From: Dipteris shenzhenensis
Lineage: Eukaryota; Polypodiophyta; Polypodiopsida; Gleicheniales
Assembly (NCBI GenBank): GCA_047967505.1
Contig: CM106539.1
DNA length: 64,000 nucleotides
Reading direction: 5' to 3' (one strand)
This document shows, in pieces, positions 54,591-64,000 of this stretch (position 1 is the stretch's first letter; each line of letters opens with the position of its first letter). Under the pieces are notes generated by a model. It saw nothing but the letters and a program-made list of their open reading frames with translations. It ran no database searches and was not told where the DNA came from. The translations under genes and the position numbers were made by a program.

Positions 54591-54965
54591 ACCCTAATCT
54601 TCTTTTTCATTCATTTATATATGTGTTTGAGTATTGTACATAACTGGGGTTAAGGCACAGTGACCTTTAACCCCCACATCACCTCTGTCGATAGGAAAGC
54701 AACCAACTCGACACTATCGTAGGGCTCTAGTGAAGCCTCTTCCTCCATGGACAACATGTCATCGAAGTCATACAGGTCTCCTTCATCCTAGAGGTTATGC
54801 AACACTGGGTCTTCTTGGAACATCTTCTGCATCAGATCCAAAGCTTCTGACTGCTCCAAGCTTAGGTGTTCCTCTTCCTCCACCCTTTCTGGCACCTTGA
54901 GCGATTTTGCCCCTCAATGGCCCATCAGATGGCTAGATGAATTGTATCTGACCCCCTACTGGCCT
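54591..54965 (-). other. Unexplained insertion inside the integrase zinc-finger region
   Basis: In relatives, the GYFW of the HHCC finger is followed within a few residues by HKDVYEWC. Here about 375-400 bp separate ILNAGYFWVRDYQEKLEH (54970) from LHKDVYEWC (about 54580). A minus frame through it reads an acidic stretch (EEEEHLSLEQSEALDLMQKM, DFDDMLSMEEEASLEPYDSV). It is not part of any integrase I know. No terminal repeats or clear TSD seen. Confidence 0.6.
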
Positions 54966-55848
54966 TTAGTCAATGCTCCAATTTCTCTTGGTAGTCCCGT
55001 ACCCAAAAGTATCCTGCATTAAGAATTCTCCTAGCTGTGCTTGCTGAAGCAAAATGACCAGAGCATTCATGACACATTTCTAGGATTCTCCTAGTCTCCA
55101 TGGGATGGACCACCCGACGGAGCACCTTATCTTTTCCCAATTTATAAAGAATGTTGTCAACAATAGTATAGGGACAAGCCTTCCTTACCAATCTTTGCTT
55201 TTGTTGTGGAGTTAACCCTCGAGGAAACATGCCTTCTTCCACATATTGCTGAACATCTTGTAGTTCTGGCCATCCAGTGTCTACCAAAGAAACCACCCCC
55301 CGGTCTTGTACTACAATGGCTTGAGTAGCTAACTCATCTACCCTTTGATTTTCTTTTTTGTTTATATGAACAAACTTGCAAAAATCAAACTGACTACATA
55401 GTGCCATAGCCTTTTGATTAAGCTTCTTCAAATGAGGACTTCTTGTCTTGTAATGCCCTTGCATTTGCTTTATAATAAGCTGAGAATCCGCTCTTACTTC
55501 CAATTCTTTAACTTGACTTTGAAGACAACCCTCCAAACCAAGAATCAAAGCATTATACTCAGCTGCATTATTAGTTGTGATACTTGGAAGCTCTTGTCCT
55601 CTTGCCCATACCTCTTGACCTTTAGGATTCATCAAGACTATCCCCCCAGCTCCTTGTTGGCATGAAGGACTAAAATCCCCATCAAAATACAAAACAAAAG
55701 CTATTGGTGGTGTATCCCTTTCATCTTTAATGTTCTCCTTACATTTCTTTTCTTCTCCTAAATCCCATCCTATGAGCAAATCTGCCATAGTGGACCTAGT
55801 GGTATTTTCAGTGACAAAAGAGAAAGAGAACTCTTGAAGCTCTGACAA
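54966..55848 (-). CDS. Tat element second RNase H and integrase HHCC start
   Basis: A 292-codon frame. The RNase H (RVT_3-like, archaeal-type) has YFDGDFSPSCQQGAGG (first Asp), TTNNAAEYNALILGLEG (Glu), VRADSQLIIKQMQGHY (Asp) and NQRVDELATQA (final Asp). An integrase N-terminal finger half follows, CHECSGHFASASTARRIL. RNase H degrades the RNA strand of the RNA/DNA hybrid. All four acidic residues are visible. Confidence 0.9.
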
Positions 55849-57307
55849 CCATTTTGCAAATCTCCCCCTAGGATTAGGCTTGCGAACTAGATATGCTAAT
55901 ACAGACTGAGAGGTAAGGAAGAAAAATGATAGAGGTAATAAATAGGAGCGAAACTTTCTGATAGAAAACAGTAAAGAGAGAGCTTGCTACTCCATATCTT
56001 CATACCTTGTTTCCACATCTGTAAAGCTATCGGCTGGCATAATAGATGGGTTGCATTCTACCTGCCTCTCCTTTTTGTAGCAATACAGCACCAACTGAAT
56101 GCAAAGATACACTTGGATTTACATAAAAGTCTTGAGACCAATCAGGGGGCTTCAATATTGGGCCCTTACTCATGGCCTCCTTAAGTTGCTGGAAAGACTC
56201 TTGTTGCTCCACACCCCATTGGAAAGAAACTCCTTTTCTTGTCAACAAGTTCATGGGATGCACTATTTCTGAGAAGTCATCACAAAAGCATTGATAATAC
56301 TTGCTCTTTCCTATAATTCTACGAACACCAGTGACACTCTTAGGACTTGGCAATGCCATGATTGCTTGAACCTTGTCAGGATCCATTTGCAGGCCTTCTT
56401 GAGACACAATATGCCCCAACAAGACTACTTTTATTTGAGCCAAATGACACTTGCTAGGATTTAGATAGCCTTTTGCTTCATCAATCCTAGCTAAGGCCAT
56501 CTTTAACTTCTCCATGTGATCTATGCGTCGAGAATAAATGCAAAAATCATCCAAAAACACCCGTATGAACTTTCCCAAGTAAGGCTCCAAGACTTGACTC
56601 ATGAACCTTTGAAATGTAGCTGGTGCATTGGTCAACCCAAAAGGCATCACTCTATAAGCAAAAACTCCCCAAGGTGTGACAAATGATGTTTTCTTTTGAT
56701 CTTCCTCCCGAATACGAATTTGAAAATACCCAGAATACCCATCACATACAGAATACATCTCATGCCCTGCTACTTGGTCTAGTATTTCATCTTGGAATGG
56801 CAAAGGAAAATGATCCCTCTTAGTGCATGCATTCAAAGGATGAAAGTCCACACAAACTCGCCACTTATTTCCTTTCTTTGGTGTGACAACTATAGGAGAT
56901 ATCCATTCTAAATCATCAATAGGAAAGATGAATCCCGCCTCAAGTAGTTGTGTTACCTCTTTCTTTAGTGCCTTGGCTTGGATCACCCCCAATCGCCTTA
57001 AGCGTTGCACAACTGGCTTGCTTTCTGGCTTCAACTCAATCTTGTGCTCCACAAGAGAGATTGGTCGAACCTGTGAATAGCTTGTTGCAAAGAGACATGG
57101 AAAATCATCTAGCATATCCAAGTACTGGAGCTTCTCACTACCTGATAGAGAATCACCAAGAAGCTCTTCATTGCGTTGGCATTGTTTAGTGTGCTCCACA
57201 TCCTCCACATGAAGTGTCTCTACAAGATCTTCTTGCACCACCACCTTGTTCCTTCCTGACTCATCCTGATCAACACCAAGACAAAGACCAAAGGCCACTC
57301 CTTCCAC
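55849..57307 (-). CDS. Tat element reverse transcriptase and RNase H connection domain
   Basis: The frame 57307-56027 (426 codons) has LKEEVTQLLEAGFIFPIDDL, WRVCVDFHPLNACTKRDHFP (motif A region), FQIRIREEDQKKTSFVTPWG and VMPFGLTNAPATFQRFM. The catalytic motif is VFLDDFCIYS, then HIVSQEGLQMDPDK and an RNase H-like connection (FQWGVEQQESFQQLKEAM, DFYVNPSVSLHSVGAVLLQK). LDD replaces the more common YLDD tyrosine with Leu-Asp-Asp in FLDDF; both aspartates are kept. The frame is open and likely recent. The last ~180 bp to 55849 are interrupted by stops. Confidence 0.92.
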
Positions 57308-57885
57308 CTCACCTTCTGAGTTGGAGTCCTCGGAGCTACACCCTATATCTCTTCTTCGTCATCGGTTAAGTTAGAGCTTAAACTCTCTGATGTTGAAGAC
57401 TCCTCCTTGACAACTTCCTTTTTATGGTTTCTGATGTTGTAGCACACCTTCTTATCATTTCCTTGCAAAATCAATTCTCCAATATCCCACTTTTGAACAA
57501 CGTTCACCTTGTGTAGCCAAGGCCTTCCCAAAATCAATGGATAGGCACATGCATTTGCTTGGTAGGGATCACTTGAAAAGTAGTCGGCATAGAAATTCCA
57601 CATAGATCCACTTCTAGATTCTTCACGACTCCCAAGTTTTGAACCCTAGTGTTGTCAGCCAATTTGATGCGATATGGAGAGGTAGTACTAGAGTATTTTA
57701 AATCAGCATCTATCATGGTCTTCTCACTCATGACATTAATCGATGCACCTCCATCAATGCACACATTAGAAATCACTTGACCATCAATGATGACATCAAC
57801 CATAGGTACATCATCACCAACATCTATATCTACCTTTTGAACAATAGGAATTGCACTTTTCTTCTTTTTCTTCTTTAACACTCTT
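57308..57885 (-). CDS. Tat element aspartic protease
   Basis: Two overlapping frames: 57881-57534 with VDVIIDGQVISNVCIDGGAS and INVMSEKTM, the DGGAS retropepsin active site of this lineage, then LVVKNLEVDL-type flap sequence; and 57603-57343 with ACAYPLILGRPWLHKVNVVQ, the conserved ILGRPWL motif. A one-base shift near 57560 separates them. This domain cleaves the Gag-Pol polyprotein. Confidence 0.88.
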
Positions 57886-58345
57886 GTGCTTGCTAGTTTT
57901 CCCCATTCCTTCGTAGTTTTGGAGACAAAGCAAGTAATTGACCAAAGGTGATATGAGCTTCCTTTTCTTTAAGGTCGAACAACAAGTCATAGCTTCCAAT
58001 TCCTTGTCCTAAAGGAAAGTCTGAGTGGCTAATTCTCCTTCTAGATGCCTTCTTTTTCTTACTATGGTGTTCCTCTTCCTGATGTTCCTCATCTACTTCT
58101 TCCTTGCTTTCATCTTCTTCTTTTGCTTTACCACGCCCTGTTTTAGCCATCATTACCTCTCTTTCCTCATTCCCTAAAGAAGCTTCTAACAAGGATACTT
58201 ATTTTTCTTCTTTCTTTCTCAATCTAGGACACTCGGGGCGATAGTGACCTTTTTCATTACATTCATAGCAAGTGACCTCACTCCTATCTCGAGGCCTATC
58301 TTCACTCTTTGGTGCTCTAGGTTGTTGTGCATTAACTAAATGCAA
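57886..58345 (-). pseudogene. Tat element Gag C-terminus with zinc knuckle
   Basis: Around 58290-58225 the minus strand reads RPRDRSEVTCYECNEKGHYR followed by PECP, a CX2CX4HX4C knuckle. A Lys/Glu/His-rich linker follows at 58192-57893 (MAKTGRGKAKEEDESKEE, HHSKKKKASRRR). The N-terminal capsid part is cut off by LINE-B. Confidence 0.85.
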
Positions 58346-58372
58346 TTTTTTTTTTTTTTTTTTTTTTTTTTT
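58346..58372 (-). other. LINE-B poly(A) tail
   Basis: 27 consecutive T on the plus strand, directly after the Tat Gag-coding sequence and before the LINE 3' UTR. It shows target-primed reverse transcription and the 3' end of the insertion. Confidence 0.92.
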
Positions 58373-60126
58373 GCGCAAAAAGTAGTGCTAGTTATATTAC
58401 TTGAAAACGAGAGTACAAGAAGGCCTGAAGGCCAGCGGGCTATAATCACAAAACAGATTCAGCTCGAGAAGTCAAAAAGCTAAATACAAGCCTCCTAGGG
58501 CATAATCATCGGAGAGTGGACAAACAGCCATGGTGGAGGGGCGTAATGCCACTGAAGACTTTGAGTGGAGTGCTGGAAGAATAACTCCCGGTGGTCCCAG
58601 TCGCGAAGGAAACGTCATCTCTTTTCCTTCCCTGCCCAGGATTCTCCATGAATCTGATCCCACTGACCCTTGAGCATGTGAATGATTGTGCTCTAGATAT
58701 CTGCGAGGGTCTAGGTGGTAGAAGAAGTTTGAGCTCCTACAGTCTACGTGCATCTGGAAGTCCAGATATGCCAGCTTGTGATGCTCCCTATGATCTCCCA
58801 AACTAGGTGCTGAGGCGTCCCTCCTGCATCTGTCTCTGTCAAATGCCACGGGAAGCTGTCCATGTATGCCCAAGTGGCCTGCGTGATGAAAAAGACGGGA
58901 TCCTGTCTAGAGAACTCATAGGCCAAGTGATGTCTCGGCTCAGTGCTGCACTAACAAACGGCTCCCCAAGTGATCGGTCCTAGCTCGGGTGTAGCCCTAG
59001 CTAAGATCCCCATGATTCCCTTCCAAACCATCTGCGCGTGTGAGCAGCTCCAAAGGCAATGCTTCAGGGACTCCTCCTCCTGAAGACACATTTGACAATG
59101 CCTCTCCTGCCCCACCTCTCTTGGCCAGCTACCAACTGGAAGCCCCTTGTGTGCCACCATCCAAAGGAAGTAGGAGATCTTCCTCGGATGCCAACTGGCC
59201 CAAAGAGTCTTCCAGAAGTTGCAAAGAAAGACCAAGGATATCCCCTGGGCATACCACCTATGTGCCTGTGTGGGTAGCCCATGCTGGAGAGCCCCAAGAG
59301 CACGCCGGCCCATGCGTGTACTGTAAGAAAAGAAGGGGGTAGGGTTCTCTGAGGTCTCTGATGGTGGCCAAAGCCACTCCCCTAGGTCCCACTCCGCCTC
59401 TGACAAGGAACGGCCCTCCCATATCCAGAGTCTCCAATCCTGGTCCTGCATAATCAGGGGGTCTATATGCCAAGTCTTCCCTTGCAGCCCTACAATGCGA
59501 AGGCGCTGCCAGGGAAGCTGGGGGTCGATCACGGCCTCTCTGCTCTGCAAGCGAGTGCAATCAGTGATGGAGAAGAAATGTACCGAAGGATCCGAGAAGA
59601 GGCCTGCCACCACCAAAGGAATGCCTCGTGGAGTGAATTGTCCTAGCCACCTCTCATCTCCCGGGAAGAGCTGTCCGGTGCCTACGGGAATCCTCCAACA
59701 TGCAGGGATGGCAGCATCAATCTCCGTTCGCTGTGCGTGGATCCCACATGCCGTACCTACTACTACTGCCAACTCGCCTGGGCTCATCCTATTGTAGACG
59801 TCCCTCCAAACCCGAAACGAGCGTGCGGGCCCATGCGCCCAGAGCGCCCAAGGGATATGGGATCTCTCTCCAAGCTGACGACCTGTATCATCTGTCTCCT
59901 GGCTGCTCCAGATCAAGGGCTGTTTGTCTGTCTCCTCTCGGTAGCTAGGGGGAACCTGAGAAAGGCTGTGTCGCAGCTTCCTCCATACCAAAATGAGGCT
60001 ACAGAGGAAGGGGAACGGGGCTGAGTCAGAGGAGCTGAAGTGAAGATCCATCGAATAGAAGGTTGCCAAACACCCCCTCTCTGGGAAATACACCCACTGA
60101 GACCATGTTGTAGAAAGAGTTTCCAT
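58373..60126 (-). pseudogene. LINE-B ORF2 C-terminal region with zf-RVT
   Basis: A 391-codon frame at 60126-58951 contains WVYFPERGCLATFY near its start. In the last third it has the zf-RVT domain: LWASWHPRKISYFLWMVAHK, then HCQMCLQEEESLKHCLWSC and VWKGIMGIL (Cys-Cys-His-Cys ligands visible). After a stop the tail continues in other frames with VFFITQATWAYMD, HLVWEIIGSITSWHIWTSRC and LKGQWDQIHGES to about 58480, typical of plant LINE ORF2 ends. The 3' UTR is about 100 bp. Confidence 0.88.
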
Positions 60127-61790
60127 GTTTATCCTCCTGGGGTCAGACCGCGGATGACTAGCTTGCCAAGAAGTGCCTGACTCTGCAGCTCTGGATCTAT
60201 AATGCCAGGGCCGCCCTGGGGAAGAATGACTGTCTGCCAGGCGACCCTAGCTCTGGTGGCGCCAGAACCGTCTGAACCAGACAATAGGAAGTTCCGCACC
60301 CATCTCCTCAGCTGGGCTACACAAGACCTCGAAAAACACCAGCAAGAGGCCACATACCAAGCAGTGGCAAGAAGGACCTGGTTGACCACAAGGGCCCTGC
60401 CTACCAAGGAAAGCTAAGCCGTGCTCTAGAAAGCAAGCTTTCGTCGTATGGAGGCTAGGACCGGCAAGAACTGCTGAGCTGGTGTGATGTCCAGGCCTAC
60501 CTAGAATCCCAGGTAACGTGTTGTCTACCCTCTAGGGATCCAGCGAAACCTAAGAAAATACCCCACTGTGAGCTGGCTCCCGGATCTGTAAGAAAACCAA
60601 TTGACTTATGCCAGTTGATTTTCGCCCCAGCCACAAGGCAAAAAATCTCTAGGGATAGTCTCACTCGCTCTAGTGACTCGACATCATCCTGCACATATAG
60701 AGCTGTGTCATCTGCATACTCGGAGTCTAGCAACTCAGCATCCTCTCGAATAGGGAGACGCATCCCGCGAAGACCAGTGGTATGAGCTGGAAGGAAGTGT
60801 GTCATGGCCTCCGCAAAAAATAGGAGAAGGTAAGGCGCTAATGGACAGCCCTGTCGCACTGAGCGCTCGAGTGTGAATCTCTCCCCCATCTTGCCGCTAA
60901 TGATAACCCGACTGGAGGCCGATCTGTAAAGGCTAGCAATACCTTTGATCCACTCATCTGGGAAACCGAATCGAGCGAGTGTACCTTCCAAGAAGGACTA
61001 GTCTACCCTGTCGTACGCCTTGTCAAAGTCGAGAAGGAGTATGGCAAGGTGCTGGCCATTGTGCTGGGCCCATTCCGTCGCCTCTGACAAAGTGAAGATG
61101 TTGTCCAAGATGCTGCGATCTTGGACAAAACCAGTCTGGTTGTCATGAAACAAGTCATGTAGCAGGGGGCGGATGCAACTGCTGATCATCTTGGTGAGCA
61201 TTTTGTAGGCGATCGAGAGGAGGGTGATTGGGCGCCACTGTCTGATCTTCCTCCATGTGAAAATGCTATTAAAGTAGAAGTTTAAGATGAAGGTGGGAGA
61301 GTTGCATTATTTCTTGGCTGTCCCCCCCTTTGGGGATGAGGCAAATCAAGCCTGTCACAAGGCTCTCTGGCATCTGCCCACTCGAGAAGATGTGCTGGAA
61401 GGCTGCAAGCAAGGGTCGGTGGATCTGCTCCCAAAAGGTGGTGAAGAAATCTCTAGAGAGGCCATCCTCACCTGGGCATTTCTGCCCATGAATAGCACTC
61501 ACAGCATCCTGCAACTCCGCAACAGTGAAAGGAGCGAGAAGGGTGTCGCTCATGCTGGGCTGCATGAGTCTCGTTATAGACCTCCACACCTCCTCTCTGC
61601 AAATGCGACCACGAGGGTCTGGGGGCTCCTGCTAGAATAATGATCTGTAGAAGTCTGTCGCCAAGTCTCGGACCTCATCTGGATCTGTCCTGACACTACC
61701 ATCCTGCATCCTAAGGGAATGGAGCTGCTCCCCTGCTGACCTCTATCCATGAGTCCTAAAGAACTCGTTGCACATCCTGTCGCCTTTCCT
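60127..61790 (-). pseudogene. LINE-B reverse transcriptase (broken)
   Basis: Pieces in order: ITRLMQPSMSDTLLAPFT, GQKCPGEDGLSRDFFTTFWE, ESLVTGLICLIPKGG; then NQTGFVQDRSILDNIFTLSE with LLLDFDKAYDRVD (motif A); then RVIISGKMGERFTLERSVRQ, GCPLAPYLLLFFAEAM, SEYADDTALYVQ (catalytic YADD) and WHKSIGFLTD; then ALVVNQVLLATAWYVASC. Stops or shifts lie near 61268, 60995 and 60480-60410. Active-site residues are present but the frame is broken. Confidence 0.9.
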
Positions 61791-61849
61791 AGCCCAGAAG
61801 GACTTGGAAGCATGAAATGAAAACTCTGAGCAGCGCTGGGTAATCTCCT

Positions 61850-62938
61850 CTAGCATGGCTCGGGGGCCCGAACCTCCTGCTGTCTGAGCTCCTCAGAGCC
61901 AGGAGAGGACTGCTGCATCCTCTGAATCGAGGCGAGATCACGTCTGAGACCCCTCTCCCATGCCCAACACCACTGTCTGACCTGAATCGTCGCCTCCTGC
62001 TGGCAGATGCGGCTAGACTTAGCAAGCGCCTGAGCTACCTGTGCTGCCATATCGCTGGTGGGGTCCCACTCCTGCTCCCAAAGGTCTATTATCCTGCTGT
62101 GAACCGCTGCTCTGGTGTAGATGGAATCTGGGATCCGGCATGAGCATGGAGGTGAGGACTGAGAGGCCGAATCTAGGACTAGGATGACTGGAGCATGGTC
62201 TGAAAGTGTTGTCCCTGGAATCACTCTTGACTCTCCTCCAGGCTGGCTGGCCTTCTCCTTACCCTTCTCCTTCCCCTTACCGGGCTGCTGATGAGTAGGG
62301 ATCATCTGAGGGGGCTCTTGCTGTGGCTGGGAAGGTTTTTTGGAACCTGCTTTAGTGCCCTTCCGTTTTTGTTTGACTTCCGTCCAGCCGTCCCCTTCGG
62401 GAGGGGATGTCACTGACTGGAGCGGAGTATCCTGAGCTGCCTGACTGGGGGTCTTTTGAGGTTTTGTACCTGTGAAGGAAGGACATGAGCGAGCCTGGTG
62501 CCCAAAGCCATGGCATCTCAGACACTGGTTTGGGCGACCAGTGACCAGAATGCACTGCATCACCACACCTGTGTCTGTCTCTATCTCGAACTCCGAGGGG
62601 ATGCTCTGTGGATCAAGGACTGCCACTTTGACACGTGGCACCCCTTGGGCTGCCACTGCATCAATGTAGGTGTCCTGCATAGGCCAACCAAATTGCGCCC
62701 CCAGGTCCTTGATGATCAAGCGAAGCTCAGTTGTGAGACCTGGGAAGATAAGGGTAACTGGGTGTCGAGGAATACGAAAGCAGGCGTCGAAGTCTGCTAC
62801 ACTGAAGCCCCTATACCAAGGGACCATGAGAATGATCTTTCCACCCACAGAGGTGGTGGATCGTCTGACCATGTCGCTCGCAGCCTGTGCTGAGGTCAAG
62901 GACATAAGAGAGCCCCTCTCTACTAGATGTAGGAGCAT
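61850..62938 (-). pseudogene. LINE-B ORF1 fused by deletion to endonuclease end
   Basis: A 362-codon frame. Residues ~1-180 are a DUF4283-like RNA-binding domain (GGKIILMVPWYRGFSVADFD) with a zinc knuckle CLRCHGFGHQARSC near 62530-62490. A Lys/Gln/Pro-rich linker follows. Then TTLSDHAPVILVLDSASQSS, where SDHAPV is the C-terminal motif of AP endonucleases, and the connector to RT (VRQWCWAWERGLRRDL). The main body of the endonuclease is absent while the frame is kept, so this is a deletion that produced an in-frame fusion. Confidence 0.82.
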
Positions 62939-63855
62939 ATAGTAAAGTTCTCGAAACCAATAAAGTAGTCCTCAAGATTGGGGGTTCATTTTGAGGATTG
63001 TATGGTTGATTCCAATATAATCTATTGTTATTTGAGGAATTAAAGATGTTCCATAGTCCTCGAGCAATAGGTTTTGTCCATAATCGACATGTTATCATAA
63101 TCAATTCTATGCTTCTTTTCATAAATTGAATGTTACTTATCATTCTCATAGTTGCAAATCAACACCAATTTCATTTATTTTTTGATTGAGGTCCTATCTA
63201 AAATAAAATTGGTCATAATTTTTGAACATGGATAAGATAAGAATTAGGATCTCACATGAATGTTAGTACTCCTTAAATCTTGCATAATTGTACACCCTTC
63301 CTCAAAACTGGCAAGCCCTTGGACTACCCTTGAAGGTACTCACACAATTTTCATCCATCTCTCTTTTCTCTCCAACTCTATAAGGCTCTTTATGGTCCCC
63401 ACTTTTTAAATAATTTGATATAGCTTATGCCTTGACCATATATCTTGTTATTTACATGCATTTTGTCCCTTGTTCCAATTCCATCCAATTGTTGACTAAG
63501 ATATCACTGGTTGGGATTTAACCCTTCATATATTTGCATGGTTGTCCCTATGATTTCATGAGCCTTTATGCTTGACATGTTTACATGGTCTCCTAATCTA
63601 CATAATCCCCTACTTGGCAATTTATCCATGCAATTAGATGCATGTCTCTTGGGCATAATACGTGCATCATTTCAACAAAGTAATTCAAGCACAAGACTAT
63701 CTCTAAGGCTTTCTTACTTTTCCTATTAGAAAATGGTGCACATTTCAAGCTTTACCCTAAGTCTTTGAGAATGATCTTGACCATCATTGAGTTGATCCAA
63801 TGATTTTCAAGTCCTTTCCATGCAAAACAAGAGCCTCCTTCATGGACTAATATCC
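62939..63855. other. Unassigned AT-rich DNA
   Basis: Near 63100-62950 the minus strand reads NNNRLYWNQPYNPQNEPPIL, which could be a Gag linker of the Tat element continuing beyond LINE-B. I cannot confirm it. No other signal seen. Confidence 0.35.
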
Positions 63856-64000
63856 TTGCTACCCTTTGACCACCACTGCAAAGTATCTCATGAGTTATAC
63901 TTTGAGTTAGACTATTTGCAAGATTTGTTTGCATCATCATCGTTGCTACCCTTTGACCACCACTGCAAAGTATCTCATGTGTTATACTTTGAGTTAAGAC
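63856..64000. repeat. Direct repeat, 87 bp period, cut by window edge
   Basis: TTGCTACCCTTTGACCACCA... through TATACTTTGAGTTA occurs at 63856-63912 and again at 63943-63999 with one or two differences. More copies may follow outside. Confidence 0.9.

Larger units (their letters stand above)
53533..58345 (-). mobile_element. Tat-lineage Ty3/gypsy retrotransposon (internal region)
   Basis: Leftward order: Gag zinc knuckle, protease, RT with its own RNase H connection domain, a second RNase H, integrase, polypurine tract. Two RNase H domains with the second between RT and integrase are the hallmark of the plant Tat clade. Gag is cut by LINE-B at 58346. Stops separate some domains. Confidence 0.88.
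58346..62938 (-). mobile_element. LINE-B non-LTR retrotransposon, internally deleted
   Basis: The 27 T run at 58346-58372 is the poly(A) tail on the minus strand. To its right, leftward-reading ORFs give ORF1, the end of the endonuclease, RT, and a zf-RVT C-terminus. The endonuclease is mostly deleted. The insertion interrupts Gag of the Tat element. No target duplication of the TAACTAAATGCAA flank was found near 62940, so the right edge is uncertain. Confidence 0.85.

Noticed and set aside
58340-58372. Poly-T as a Pol III terminator
   Set aside because: Its position at the 3' end of a minus-strand LINE identifies it as the poly(A) tail.
62811-63149. 112-codon minus frame as a separate gene
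   Set aside because: It overlaps the start of LINE-B ORF1 in another frame and has no family match; at most a remnant of the interrupted gypsy Gag.
1-64000. tRNA or rRNA genes
   Set aside because: Met-tRNA-like words are retroelement primer sites only; no cloverleaf or rRNA signature was noticed by eye. A tRNAscan run would settle it.

Overview
This is a plant nuclear window dominated by retrotransposons, with one convincing host gene. Evidence for a land plant: the retroelements are plant-type (Ty1/copia with UBN2-type Gag and initiator-Met tRNA primer sites, a Tat-lineage Ty3/gypsy element with two RNase H domains, LINEs with a zf-RVT C-terminus), and the host gene is an intron-containing MTV1/tepsin-type ENTH/VHS adaptor. 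The protein is clearly diverged from the angiosperm version I know, so a fern, lycophyte or gymnosperm is my guess; the sequence alone does not settle it.

Layout. 1-5195: unassigned, with microsatellites and purine/pyrimidine tracts. 5196-7537: decayed plus-strand copia relic interrupted by an ~860 bp hAT-like MITE with an 8 bp target duplication. 7538-12203: plus-strand copia (copia-1) with ~97% identical LTRs, an internal deletion of the whole integrase, and a second internal-region tail upstream of its 5' LTR. 12204-17051: minus-strand copia-2, truncated in RT. 17053-22546: minus-strand Gag-only LTR element (TR-GAG type) with 1.3-1.4 kb LTRs. 22990-31500: an internally deleted minus-strand LINE (LINE-A), split by a complete LTR element (23969-29549, TSD TCTCA). 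That element carries no recognisable gag or pol. It carries a captured fragment of a PTB-like RNA-binding protein and a long unrecognised coding region. 31100-33428: GC-rich tandem repeats, then unassigned DNA. 33429-36322: the MTV1/tepsin gene, minus strand, five exons. 36400-40190: promoter-side short repeats, then AT-rich unassigned DNA. 40190-51780: several old copia relics, one with its RT C-terminal half apparently inverted in place. 51780-58345: minus-strand Tat element. 58346-62938: a LINE (LINE-B) inserted in the Gag end of the Tat element with a 27 nt poly(A) tail. 62939-64000: unassigned, ending in a direct repeat.

The only coherent host function is MTV1, an AP-4-associated trans-Golgi vesicle coat accessory protein. 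The rest is a nested transposon record. Its most interesting parts are the LTR element with captured coding sequence, arrays of CCGTAC motifs shared by otherwise unrelated retroelements, and clusters of perfect short hairpins inside three LTR families.
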